Shown here in pieces: positions 9,281 through 17,947 of a stretch of DNA of 57,012 nt (position 1 is its first letter; every line of letters begins with the position of its first letter). The position numbers and the translations under genes are program-made. The stretch lies in NCBI GenBank assembly GCA_052388455.1, contig JBQTIA010000076.1:1-57012 (forward strand), written 5' to 3'. The notes beneath the pieces are model-generated. The model saw nothing but the letters and a program-made list of their open reading frames with translations. It did no database searches and was not told where the DNA came from. This DNA comes from CAZSNH01 sp052388455 (GTDB taxonomy: Bacteria; Pseudomonadota; Alphaproteobacteria; Rhizobiales; Hyphomicrobiaceae).

Positions 9281-10006
9281 TCAGCCCGCCGTCTCGAGTT
9301 CGATGCGCGCTTCCGCCGCCGACAGCGCTTCTGGCGTGCCGACGTGCATCCACGTGCCGTCGAGCCTCACGCCGAAAAGCCGCTGGCTCTGCATGGCATC
9401 GTCCCAGAGACGATTGAGAGAAAATGCCCCGGCGGGTGCCTCCGCGAACAGCCGCGGATGCAGGATCGAAACTCCAGTGAACACGAAAGGTGCCTCTCGG
9501 GCGTGCGCCCGCCGCGTCAGGTGGCCGTCTGAGTCCATGTTGAAATCGCCGCGGCCGTCATAGCCGAGACTTTTCGCGGCGGAGGCGAGCAGCATCAGGC
9601 AGTCCATGCGGGCCTCGTCCCAGGCTGCAAACAGGCGGGCGAGGTTGCTGCCGACCCCTTCGATCCACACCGAATCCGAATTGTGGACGAGGAACGGCGC
9701 CGCACCGAGTTTCGGGAGAGCGCGCGCAACTCCTCCGCCGGTATCGAGCAGGCAACCGCGCTCGTCGGAAATTTCGATGCGCGGCTCGGCGCGCTTCGCG
9801 AGGTGGGTTTCGAGCGCGTCGGCCAGATAGTGGACGTTGACGACCGCCTTGCCGACGCCGGCCGCCGCTATACGGTCGAGCACGTGGTCGATGAGGGCAC
9901 GGCCCTGCAGCCGCACCATCGGCTTGGGAAGCGTGTCGGTCAGCGGCCGCATCCGCGTGCCGAGTCCCGCGGCGGGAACGAAAGCCGTCTTCGGTACGAA
10001 CGTCAT
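9281..10006 (-). CDS. MurU-like sugar-1-phosphate nucleotidyltransferase
   Basis: The protein has 241 aa and belongs to the NTP_transferase (GT-A) family. The start MTFVPKTAFVPAAGLGTRM at 10006 puts the nucleotide-binding AAGLGTRMRPLT and LPKPM motifs at the N-terminus as in the family; an upstream start would overlap the neighbouring gene. It lies 32 nt after the TsaE/kinase fusion gene. AmgK (anomeric kinase) and MurU (MurNAc-1-P uridylyltransferase) form a known cell-wall recycling pathway that bypasses de novo UDP-MurNAc synthesis, and the kinase domain upstream belongs to the AmgK group. MurU function is therefore the favoured inference; the substrate cannot be read from sequence alone. 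Confidence 0.85.
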   Translation of the reverse strand: MTFVPKTAFVPAAGLGTRMRPLTDTLPKPMVRLQGRALIDHVLDRIAAAGVGKAVVNVHYLADALETHLAKRAEPRIEISDERGCLLDTGGGVARALPKLGAAPFLVHNSDSVWIEGVGSNLARLFAAWDEARMDCLMLLASAAKSLGYDGRGDFNMDSDGHLTRRAHAREAPFVFTGVSILHPRLFAEAPAGAFSLNRLWDDAMQSQRLFGVRLDGTWMHVGTPEALSAAEARIELETAG

Positions 10007-10038
10007 CGACCTGTCACTCGCCGCGGTTGAGAATTTGG

Positions 10039-11580
10039 TCAGCGCTCTAGCACACGCGCCCTGAGCGCGGGAGGGAAGTTGGCGTCGTACCACGCACGGA
10101 GATCAGCGAGCTGTGGATGGGCGAGGTTTCGCTCGAGATAGCGCCAGATGCGGGGGATGTGGCGCAGGTATCCGGGCTTTCCGTCACGACACGCAAGCCG
10201 CGCGAAAATGCCGAGGATCTTGGTGTTGCGCTGCGCCCCGAGGGCAGCATAGGCCCGGCAGAAGGCGTCCCGGTCGAATCCCGGTTCGCGCGCGTCGACC
10301 GCACCGAGGTACCGCTCGAACAGCTCCGCCTCGATCTCAGCCGGCACGTCGAGCCGGGCATCTTGCAGCAGCGCCACCAGATCGTAGGCCGGGTGGCCGC
10401 GGACGGCGTCCTGAAAATCGATGAGGCCGACGCGCGCGATGCCCGCCCCGCGCTCCGGCAGCCAGATCAGGTTGGGCGAGTGGTAGTCGCGAAGTACGAG
10501 ACCGGCCGGGACCGACACGATGTCGTCGATCACCCGCGACCAGAGGGCGAGAAACTCCGTTCTCGCCGACGCCGGCACAGCGGCACCCTTCACCTGCGGC
10601 CAGTACCAGTCGACGAGAAGCTCCGTTTCAATGCCCAGCGCGCGAGCATCGTAATGGGGCAGCACGCGAGAATTGCCGCCGGTCGTGGCGATGTCTTCAA
10701 GTCCGATGAAACGCCGCAACTTGACCAGCACGTCGATCGCGCCGCGCCATAGTTCGCGCATCGGAGCGCCAGCCGCCACCTCGCTGCCGAACACGCGGTC
10801 GCCCAGATCTTCGATGATCAGCAGGCCGCGGTCGTGATCCTCGGCGAGAATGCGCGGCGCACTGAAACCCGCCTCGCTGAGCAGCCGGCCAATGTCGCAG
10901 AAGTCCGGCACGCCCTCGGCGAGATGCGCGATGCGGCTGTAGGGCAAGCCATCGCGGATCGGGGGACCATCGGGCTGCCGCGGCCAGTCCATCAGGATGG
11001 CTCGATGGCCGTCCGCCGCGAGCCGCGCGTAGGCCCGAGCGGAGGCGTCACCCTGCAAATAAGTGATCGTCGCCGTCGCCCATGCGGGCTGGGAATCGAG
11101 AAACGCGAGGATGTCATCGACCCGCGCCAGCCGCTCGGACCAGGAGCCGTGCGCGGTCAGGGTGATGGTGCGCGTCGCGGGCGTCGCTCCCTCGCCGAGA
11201 TCGATGCCCAGGCTGTCCGGCGGTTCGAGGTCGGGCACGCGGTCCGGCCACTCGACGACGATGGCCCCCTTGTCGAGCAGGTCGTCGATACCGAGCTCGG
11301 CGGCTTCGGCGGTATCTGTGATCCGGTAGAGGTCGAGATGGGCGAGCCCCAGGCGCGGCGTGTCGTAGGTCTGGAGCAGCGGAAACGTCGGGCTCGGAAC
11401 CTCGGCCTCGGGATCGCCCAGCAGCGCCCTGACGAGCGCGCGCGCGAACGTCGTCTTGCCGGCTCCCAGATCGCCGAACAGCAGCAGGCCGTCACCGGGG
11501 CGCAGCTTGAGCGCGATCACCTGGGCCAGCCGCCGCAGCGCCGGTTCGTCGGCTTCAGTGAGGATGAGCGCGCAGGTCAT
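10039..11580 (-). CDS. tsaE: Fusion of TsaE (t6A ATPase) and AmgK-like aminosugar kinase
   Basis: The 513-aa protein has two domains. Residues about 1-160 are TsaE, the P-loop ATPase that works with TsaB/TsaD to make t6A37 on ANN-decoding tRNAs; Walker A reads FGDLGAGKTTF and is followed by PSPTFPLLQ and DLYRI. Residues about 175-513 are an aminoglycoside-phosphotransferase-like kinase with catalytic VLRDYHSPN and metal-binding LIDFQDA, as in AmgK. This fusion is common in Hyphomicrobiales. The ATG at 11580 is chosen because TsaE homology begins there; it overlaps the divL 3' end by 26 nt. An alternative ATG at 11610 exists. The MurU-like partner follows directly, supporting peptidoglycan recycling. 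Confidence 0.92.
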   Translation of the reverse strand: MTCALILTEADEPALRRLAQVIALKLRPGDGLLLFGDLGAGKTTFARALVRALLGDPEAEVPSPTFPLLQTYDTPRLGLAHLDLYRITDTAEAAELGIDDLLDKGAIVVEWPDRVPDLEPPDSLGIDLGEGATPATRTITLTAHGSWSERLARVDDILAFLDSQPAWATATITYLQGDASARAYARLAADGHRAILMDWPRQPDGPPIRDGLPYSRIAHLAEGVPDFCDIGRLLSEAGFSAPRILAEDHDRGLLIIEDLGDRVFGSEVAAGAPMRELWRGAIDVLVKLRRFIGLEDIATTGGNSRVLPHYDARALGIETELLVDWYWPQVKGAAVPASARTEFLALWSRVIDDIVSVPAGLVLRDYHSPNLIWLPERGAGIARVGLIDFQDAVRGHPAYDLVALLQDARLDVPAEIEAELFERYLGAVDAREPGFDRDAFCRAYAALGAQRNTKILGIFARLACRDGKPGYLRHIPRIWRYLERNLAHPQLADLRAWYDANFPPALRARVLER

Positions 11581-14107
11581 CGGCGGGGAGGCTGTGGGCA
11601 CGGAAGTCATGGGCAGGGGCGGCCTCTTCGACGGCGTGGCCGGCGCCGCGCTCGGGAAATCGGACGGTGACGCGCGTGCCGACTCCCGGCTCGCTTTCCA
11701 ACTTGACGTCTCCGCCATGCAGCTCGACGATATGCTTGACGATGGCCAAACCGAGGCCGGCGCCGCGATGCTTGGAGCCCTGGCTACGGCTTTCGAAGCG
11801 GTCGAAGGCGCGCACCTGCTGCTCTTTCGGGATGCCGACCCCCTGGTCCTGGATGGCGCACGTCACCCAGCCGTTCTCGCGCCAGCACGAAAGGTGGACG
11901 ACCCCTCCGGCCTTCGAGAACCCGACCGCGTTCGACAGCACGTTGAACAGCACCTGCCGCACCCGCTGCTCGTCCGCCTGGAACACGGTGAGATCCTCGG
12001 CGATGGCGATGTCGAGGGTCAGCCCCGAGCGGATGGCCCGGTCGCGGATGCCCATGATCGCCGAGCGGATCACCTCGCGCACGTCCACCTTGTCGCGCTT
12101 GAGTTCCAAAGCGCCGGCATCGATGGTCGCCAGGTCGAGGATGTCGTCGATGATCGCCAGCAGCGTCTTCGACGACGACATGATATCGTCGATGTATTCC
12201 CGCTGCTTGTCGCTCAGCGTGCCCATGAAGGGACTGGCCAGCATCTCGCTGAAGCCGATGATGTTGGTGAGCGGCGTTCGCAGCTCGTAGGACACGTTGC
12301 CGATGAACTGGTTCTTGATGCGATCAGCGGCGACGAGGGCCTCGTTGCGTTCTTCGAGTGCGCGCTCGTAGCTCTTCGAGACGGTTACGTCGGCGAAGGT
12401 CAGCAGCGTGCCGCCGTCTGGCAGCGGCATGGCGGCGAAATCGATGACACTGCTGTCCGGGCGCACCATCTGCCCGTCGAGCGGCTCGCGCTGGCTGTAG
12501 AATGCCGTGACGGCGTTGGCGATCCGGACCCAGGTGGCCGCGTCCGGATAGAGCACGCGGACGTCGCGGATCACCGCATCGACGTGCGGTCCCTCGGCGA
12601 GCGCGCGGCTCGAAAGCTTCCAGATGGACGCGAAGGCGGCGTTGAAGAGCTGCAAACGTCCGTCGATGCCGAACACCGCGACACCTTCGGCCAGGCTGTC
12701 TAGCGTTTCGCTCTGCACGCTGATCAGGGCGTTGTACTGGCTCTTCAATGCGTAGCGCTCGGTCTCGTCGGCGTAGAGATAGGTCACGCCGCCGTCGGGG
12801 CGCTGCTCGGCGATCACCTGCACGATGCGACCGTCTGGCAAATCCCAGCGATGCTCGCGCGGACCCGGTGCGGCGTAGCAATCGAGCAACTCGGCCTTCC
12901 AGACGCGGTAATGCACGGCCTCCGGCAGGCGCCCCAGCTCCCGCAGCTTGTCCAGTACCGCGCCATCCGCCGGACCGCTGCGCAGCCACTCGGCGTCGAG
13001 CTTCCAGAGGTCCTGGTACGCCTGATTGAAGAACGTCAGGCGGCGCTCGGGACTGAAAATGGCGACCGCCGTCGCCACACGGTCGAGCGTACGGTCGTAG
13101 GTGCTGACGAGGCGCTCCAACTCGCCTTGTGCGAATTCCAGGGCGGCGACATCCATGGCCGCGCCTGCCGTGGCACCGTCGATGGGAAGCACTCTGACGT
13201 CGTGCGACTTTCGCTCGCCGCCGATGATCAGCGGAATGCGCTCGATGTAGGTCTCGCCCCTGGCGAGCGCGCGCTCGATGGCCTTGCGCTGGCGCGATTC
13301 GATCAGCTCGATCTGCCGTTCGCGGACTTCGCCCTCGCCCGACGCCTCGACCGCCGCCGCGTAGGCGCGATTGACCCAGGAGATACGGCCCTCGCCGTCA
13401 CGCAGCCAGACGGGCACCGGCAGCGCGTCGAGCAGTGCGCGGCTGGCGCGGATCTCGCGCGCGAGGCTCGCGTGCCGGTCGGCGATGGTGCCGAGATCGC
13501 GCTTGTATCCGGCGACATCGCGGACGCGCAGCACAGCCCGGCCGCCCGCCGCCCGTCCGTCGGCCTCGATATGACCGCCAGCCTCGGTCCGCAGGATGGC
13601 GTTGAAGGCACGCCCGTCGACGAAGAGGGCGTCGAGGGCGTGCCGCAGCTCCTCGGCCGACTTCTGATCGAGCCACATGTTGAACCGCAGCAGTTCCACC
13701 TCGCTGGTCGGCAGCCCGGCGATGCCCGCCAGGGTCTGCGTCACGACGCGGGGCGACTGCCCGTGCTCCCAATAGACCAGCACCTGCGGCTCGGCCCGTA
13801 TGAGCGCTTCGGTGGTCGCCAGCCGCTGGCGGAGCGAACGAACTTCGTCTTCCGCCGCCCGTGCGCGGCGGCGCGAGCGGGCCGCCATTTCCAGCACCGC
13901 GGCGCCGGCAGCCAGCAGCGCCAGCATGACCAGCCCGAACGCCAGTAGCCGCCCGCTGGCGGCACCAACCCCGCCGGCCGTCTCCGCGCCCGATCCGCTG
14001 GCGATTCCCGCCGTCAGCACCAGCACGCAGCCGAGGCTGGCGAGCAGCAGCAGGGCCAGCTCGCGCTCGGTCTTGCCAAGCCGCAGGGTCAGGGAAGGAA
14101 ACCGCAT
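11555..14107 (-). CDS. divL: DivL-like sensor kinase with Tyr in place of the phospho-acceptor His
   Basis: The protein has 850 aa. Two membrane segments lie at about 15-40 and 53-75, followed by several PAS-type segments (about 110-560), a HisKA-like dimerisation domain and a HATPase_c domain (N box NVLSNAVGF, G1 DQGVGIP, G2 GAGLGL). At the HisKA acceptor site the sequence is NVSYELRTPLT: Tyr607 (codon TAC at 12287-12289) replaces the His of the usual SHELRTPL. This is the hallmark of DivL, the pseudo-kinase that reads the state of DivK and tunes CckA/CtrA phosphorylation at the cell pole in Caulobacter and Rhizobiales. The neighbouring tsaE-addB-addA order is also that of Hyphomicrobiales. 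DivL identity is a strong inference. Confidence 0.92.
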   Translation of the reverse strand: MRFPSLTLRLGKTERELALLLLASLGCVLVLTAGIASGSGAETAGGVGAASGRLLAFGLVMLALLAAGAAVLEMAARSRRRARAAEDEVRSLRQRLATTEALIRAEPQVLVYWEHGQSPRVVTQTLAGIAGLPTSEVELLRFNMWLDQKSAEELRHALDALFVDGRAFNAILRTEAGGHIEADGRAAGGRAVLRVRDVAGYKRDLGTIADRHASLAREIRASRALLDALPVPVWLRDGEGRISWVNRAYAAAVEASGEGEVRERQIELIESRQRKAIERALARGETYIERIPLIIGGERKSHDVRVLPIDGATAGAAMDVAALEFAQGELERLVSTYDRTLDRVATAVAIFSPERRLTFFNQAYQDLWKLDAEWLRSGPADGAVLDKLRELGRLPEAVHYRVWKAELLDCYAAPGPREHRWDLPDGRIVQVIAEQRPDGGVTYLYADETERYALKSQYNALISVQSETLDSLAEGVAVFGIDGRLQLFNAAFASIWKLSSRALAEGPHVDAVIRDVRVLYPDAATWVRIANAVTAFYSQREPLDGQMVRPDSSVIDFAAMPLPDGGTLLTFADVTVSKSYERALEERNEALVAADRIKNQFIGNVSYELRTPLTNIIGFSEMLASPFMGTLSDKQREYIDDIMSSSKTLLAIIDDILDLATIDAGALELKRDKVDVREVIRSAIMGIRDRAIRSGLTLDIAIAEDLTVFQADEQRVRQVLFNVLSNAVGFSKAGGVVHLSCWRENGWVTCAIQDQGVGIPKEQQVRAFDRFESRSQGSKHRGAGLGLAIVKHIVELHGGDVKLESEPGVGTRVTVRFPERGAGHAVEEAAPAHDFRAHSLPADDLRAHPH

Positions 14108-14525
14108 CGGTCCTTGAGCTTGAAATTTTGGGAGTTGGCGGGGTTGGACACAGCCGGTCGTCGGAAATCACAACACAACGACAAGAGCCATCGGCCGAGA
14201 TGCGGCGACGGCCCAACGAATCACCCTTGGATTATGCGGACCTTCTCGCAGGCTGGCCAGCCTGGGAAGAGTCTCGCAGGCCACACGAACGGGCGTCCGC
14301 TGACGAGTTGCAGCAGCGGACGTCGGCGACGCCCGCCGACCAGTCCCCTGCGTGGCACGCCGGCACCACGACGCCCGTCCAAGCGCGCGTGACTGCCGCA
14401 TCCCTTGCGTCGCAAGCCACGGCGTGGTGACACCTGCACCGAGCGGGCGAGCCGCGCTGTCGGTCGGTCTTGGCGACGGACGGGCGTCAGCCGGCCCGCG
14501 GTGTCCTATTCGATCAGGAGATGGT
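14108..14525. other. Intergenic region between divergent divL and the GT-C gene
   Basis: These 418 bp must hold the divL promoter (minus) and the promoter of the glycosyltransferase operon (plus). Short open frames occur on both strands, but none has a recognisable protein or a convincing ribosome binding site. An AGGAG at 14516-14520 serves the GTG start at 14526. No clear -35/-10 pair or repeat was recognised. Confidence 0.5.
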
Positions 14526-15941
14526 GTGCGCGTCGTAGACTTTTTCTTGTCGTTCGCCGCCGCGGCCCTGCTGATCCTCGGGCTCGCCCTGGCGCGTGGT
14601 GAGCGCACGCCGATCAAGGACGAAGTCTCCTATCTCGTCGTGGTCAAGGGGCTCGACGAAAGCGGCACTTTCACCGACGGGTCGTTCGCCGCGCCCGGCA
14701 CCGAAGCGGCACCCGGACGCTTCTTCGCGCCGGCTTACCCGCTGCTGGTGCACCTCGTCGGTCGTCTCAGCGGCGACCTCGTACAGGCCGTCGACTGCCA
14801 CGCGCGCGGCGGCGAACACTCGAGGAGCGACTGCGGCGGGAGTTTCCGATCGCTGATCGTCGTACAGGCGCTATTTGCAGCCGCCGCCGCAGCCGCCATT
14901 TATGCGATTGCTTTTCTGCTGATGCAGTCACGGCCGATCGCGTGGCTGGCCATGGGGCTGGCGCTGGCGGCCGGCGAGTTTGCAACGTTCCCAGCCTTCA
15001 TGCTGAGCGAGAACATCGCCTTCCCGGCCTTCGTCGGCGCCCTCGCCTGCGGCGTCGCCTGGGCCGTTCGCCGCGACAGCCTTGCCCTGGCCGCTTCAGC
15101 CGGAGGGTTGCTCGGATTGGCCGCGCTGGCGCGGCCGAGCTATCTCTACCTCTTCTATGCGCTCGCGCTGCTGCTCCCGCTGGCAAGCGTCGCTCTCGGC
15201 GGCAAAGGTCTCTGGCCCACCCGGCGAACAGCGCTTTTGTTTGTGGTTGTTGGAGGAGCAGTGCTGCTCCCCTGGATGGTCCGCAACACGCTCCACTTCG
15301 GCGATCCCGGCCTCACCGACGGATACGGCGCTTTCACCCTCTCGCAGCGCATCGCCTACAACGGGATGACCTGGAAAGAGTGGCTGATCGCCTGGGTCTA
15401 CTGGCTCCCCGATTTCGGCGACAACCTGATCAAGTCGCTGCTGCCCAAAGCCGACTATGTGCGGCTCGGATGGACTGACCCGACCAGCTTCTACCGAACC
15501 GGGGCCGCCGAGATTTTTCACGGGACGCTGGCCGCCGCCGGCAGCAAGGACGCACATCTCGGCTACCTGCTGCGGACGCATATCCTGGGCGACCTCCCGA
15601 AGCACGTCGCCGTGACGCTGCCGCTCACCATGCGCGGCATCTGGGCCGGCGGTTATCTGGCGTTGGTCGCTGTACTGCTGGCGCCTTTTTTCATCAGGCA
15701 CATGGCCCGTGAGAAGCGCCTGATCCTACTGCTGGCCCTCGGCGCGCCGCTCCTCTTCATGGCCGGGCTGCACGGTTTCGTCTCGGTCAACATCGTGCGC
15801 TACAACGAGGCGATGATCGCGCTCTATGCGACGATCGTGGCCTGGGCAATAGTGGACGGATGGCGGCGGCTCGCACTTGAGGCAAATGCGGCGCGATCGA
15901 GCGGCGAGGCCGCAAAACCGGAAAGGTCCAACGCCTCATGA
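14526..15941 (+). CDS. GT-C fold membrane glycosyltransferase (ArnT/PMT-like)
   Basis: The 471-aa polytopic membrane protein has about ten hydrophobic segments. The first periplasmic loop carries KDE after TM1 (TPIKDEVSYL), the acidic motif expected for GT-C enzymes that use polyprenyl-phosphate sugars. The family includes ArnT and dolichyl-phosphate-mannose transferases, which glycosylate lipids, proteins or polysaccharides outside the inner membrane. GTG at 14526 is chosen because AGGAG lies 5 nt upstream and TM1 starts right after. The stop overlaps the start of the small EamA-like protein by 4 nt, suggesting that donor flipping and transfer are co-expressed. Acceptor and sugar are unknown. 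Confidence 0.85.
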   Translation: MRVVDFFLSFAAAALLILGLALARGERTPIKDEVSYLVVVKGLDESGTFTDGSFAAPGTEAAPGRFFAPAYPLLVHLVGRLSGDLVQAVDCHARGGEHSRSDCGGSFRSLIVVQALFAAAAAAAIYAIAFLLMQSRPIAWLAMGLALAAGEFATFPAFMLSENIAFPAFVGALACGVAWAVRRDSLALAASAGGLLGLAALARPSYLYLFYALALLLPLASVALGGKGLWPTRRTALLFVVVGGAVLLPWMVRNTLHFGDPGLTDGYGAFTLSQRIAYNGMTWKEWLIAWVYWLPDFGDNLIKSLLPKADYVRLGWTDPTSFYRTGAAEIFHGTLAAAGSKDAHLGYLLRTHILGDLPKHVAVTLPLTMRGIWAGGYLALVAVLLAPFFIRHMAREKRLILLLALGAPLLFMAGLHGFVSVNIVRYNEAMIALYATIVAWAIVDGWRRLALEANAARSSGEAAKPERSNAS

Positions 15942-16270
15942 ACTATGGACTTCTGGTCGCTTTCGCGGCCCTGCTTGCCCTCGGGCAGGTCTTGTTCAAG
16001 AAGGCGGCTCTGGCCGGTTCTGCGGAGGCATTCCCATCGGCGTTTCTCAACCGCTGGATGGCTCTAGCGATCGTGCTCTATGGAGCGGCGACGCTTCTGT
16101 GGACCTGGATACTGCGGACGACACCGCTGTCGGCCGCGTACCCGTTTGCCGCGCTGGCGTTCGTGATCGTGCCGCTGTTGGGCGCGGTGTTTTTCGGTGA
16201 GCCGCTGGGTTGGCGAAGCGCGATCGGTGCCGCGCTGATTGTCCTCGGCATCGTGGTCATCAGCGCGTAA
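15938..16270 (+). CDS. Small four-TM EamA/SMR-like transporter, putative lipid-sugar flippase
   Basis: The 110-aa protein has four predicted membrane helices and the EamA/SMR pattern, with TTPLSAAYPFAAL in the third helix region and a conserved FGEPLGW near the last. ArnE/ArnF, which move aminoarabinose-undecaprenyl phosphate, are of this type and act with ArnT. The 4-nt overlap (ATGA) with the GT-C gene supports the same partnership. A small multidrug exporter is the alternative, but the context favours a flippase. It converges with and overlaps the methyltransferase gene by 11 nt. Confidence 0.82.
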   Translation: MNYGLLVAFAALLALGQVLFKKAALAGSAEAFPSAFLNRWMALAIVLYGAATLLWTWILRTTPLSAAYPFAALAFVIVPLLGAVFFGEPLGWRSAIGAALIVLGIVVISA

Positions 16271-17123
16271 CGGCGTGTGTGGGATCAGCGGAGGCCGGTT
16301 TCTCGAGAAACACCGCGACGATGTCGGCCGGCAGCCATCGTGTCGCGAACGATAATACCCAAGCCGTGCCGAACACCAGCACGCCGGTCAAACCGGGCGT
16401 CGCTCCTTTGACGCGGGATCTCAGTCCCCGGCGTTCCAACGTCTCCAGACGCATTTCATCGCGTAGCCGCAGCGCCGTGTGGGCGTTCGCGAGCTTTACG
16501 ATGTTGGAGGCATTGAAATAGCTCAGGTGCGGCGACGGCAGGCCCTTCTGCCACATCCGCTCCCAGGGAGTTGAAATGCCCAGGCGATCGAGGGTGCGCG
16601 CGAGCCTGAAGAACAAGCCGTCCGAGCTCGGGAGATTAATCACAGCGATGCCACCGCCGGCGAGGAGATCAGCGACCGCCCGAATTCCCACCACAGGGTC
16701 AGGCAGGTGCTCGAAGACATCGTTGAAGACGATGACATCGAATGGACCTCTGCCGCCTGCGGCCTCCGGAAAGAATCCGGCCGCAACATCGAATCCGAGA
16801 GCCCGCGCGGCGGCTCTGTTGGAGTCCTGGGGCTCAATGCCGCAAACGTGCATGCCGCGACTGCGGGCGGCCTCCAAAAACCACCCTCGTGCGCAGCCGA
16901 CCTCGAGCAGGCGTTTGCTCGAGAGCGGACCGAGCGGCTCCAGCCTATCGAGCAGGCGCTCGAAGTTGGCGCGGCGCAGCGCCTCGAAGCCGCTGGCGTC
17001 GGTGCCGCTGCCCGGCTCGAGTGAGGACCGCATAAAGCGGCACGCCGGACAACGCTCGATCCAGGAGGAATAGCGGGTGAGCTGCGTCCGGCACGCGGGG
17101 CATTCCGCGTTGTGTGGTATCAT
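16260..17123 (-). CDS. Class I SAM-dependent methyltransferase with N-terminal zinc ribbon
   Basis: The 287-aa protein begins with two CPAC motifs about 18 residues apart (a zinc-ribbon lead typical of sugar or glycan methyltransferases). A Rossmann methyltransferase follows: motif I LLEVGCARGWFL, the acidic end of strand 2 GIEPQD, and VIFNDVFEHLPDP in the post-I/motif II area. The start MIPHNAE at 17123 overlaps the PIG-L stop as ATGA; a longer in-frame start at 17168 lies inside PIG-L. A hydrophobic stretch near the C-terminus may give membrane association. It is probably the third gene of a GNAT/PIG-L/methyltransferase operon. The acceptor is unknown, probably a sugar or lipid. Confidence 0.85.
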   Translation of the reverse strand: MIPHNAECPACRTQLTRYSSWIERCPACRFMRSSLEPGSGTDASGFEALRRANFERLLDRLEPLGPLSSKRLLEVGCARGWFLEAARSRGMHVCGIEPQDSNRAAARALGFDVAAGFFPEAAGGRGPFDVIVFNDVFEHLPDPVVGIRAVADLLAGGGIAVINLPSSDGLFFRLARTLDRLGISTPWERMWQKGLPSPHLSYFNASNIVKLANAHTALRLRDEMRLETLERRGLRSRVKGATPGLTGVLVFGTAWVLSFATRWLPADIVAVFLEKPASADPTHAVTR

Positions 17124-17947
17124 AAGTTTGTCCCGGATTCTCGAGTGCGGGGCGTGCGTGCCGACCACGCGAGGAAGTCGGTTACGGCAGCCCGCATCTC
17201 CTCATAGCTCAGTCGGTGACGTCTTTCGTAGAGGAGGCGACCGCAATGTGGGCGCTCGAGAATTCTAGCGGTTGAGAGCGGCTGCAGTTTTTGCCCCCCG
17301 CCGGTCGCGTAGTCCCAGGCGATGAACGGGACTAAACCGAGCATGGCCCGCCATTGGCTCCGGTAGATGCAGAAGTTTCCGAGATATCGTAGCCGGCGGC
17401 GCAAGGGAATGCCGGTAGTCGTGACTGGGCCATTTGGGCCGATGGGAACGAACACACGATAGGGCAGGGCCGATCCCTCGACAAAGCGATAGAGCGCAAA
17501 CTGGCGGCTTCCGGCCAGAACACCGAAGTCTGCCGCCGCTACCACTCCCAGCACATGAGCGGCGTCATGGTCCTGATGACCGCCTTCCCAGGCATGGGTG
17601 ACAATTCGGCCGAAGCCCCCTAGCGCCTCGAGCAGCGAGTACAGCAGCCCATAGGCGTGCTTCATCGATTGGGCCAAATTGCCGTCCGAGATGCTGCTCG
17701 AGGTGCCTGGAAAGTGGATGTCTTCGGCGTCGACACCCAGCGAGCAAAGAACGCGCAGGGATTCTCTATTGCGAGTCTCAGGGTCGGCCCCGTTCCAGTT
17801 GCCGTTTGTCAGATAGATGCACACGGCTCTCTCGCCGCGCGCGATGGTCAACTCGATCTCGGAAAGCACTCCGATTTCGTCGTCCTGATGGGCGAACAGG
17901 AACACGGTCGAACTGGTGCGCGAGTGATTTCTGTCGTTAGTAGGCAT
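17120..17947 (-). CDS. PIG-L family (LmbE-like) deacetylase
   Basis: The 275-aa protein carries the PIG-L/LmbE zinc motif AHQDDE near residues 19-24 and the second metal motif in EGGHQDHDAAH around 122-132. The family removes N-acetyl groups from GlcNAc-type lipids, mycothiol or bacillithiol precursors and polysaccharides. The usual AHPDDE is AHQDDE here, a conservative change that keeps His, Asp and Asp. The gene overlaps the upstream GNAT gene by 11 nt and the downstream methyltransferase by 4 nt, so one transcript is expected. A deacetylase beside an N- or O-acetyltransferase suggests replacement of an acyl group on an amino sugar (inference). Confidence 0.9.
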   Translation of the reverse strand: MPTNDRNHSRTSSTVFLFAHQDDEIGVLSEIELTIARGERAVCIYLTNGNWNGADPETRNRESLRVLCSLGVDAEDIHFPGTSSSISDGNLAQSMKHAYGLLYSLLEALGGFGRIVTHAWEGGHQDHDAAHVLGVVAAADFGVLAGSRQFALYRFVEGSALPYRVFVPIGPNGPVTTTGIPLRRRLRYLGNFCIYRSQWRAMLGLVPFIAWDYATGGGQKLQPLSTARILERPHCGRLLYERRHRLSYEEMRAAVTDFLAWSARTPRTRESGTNL

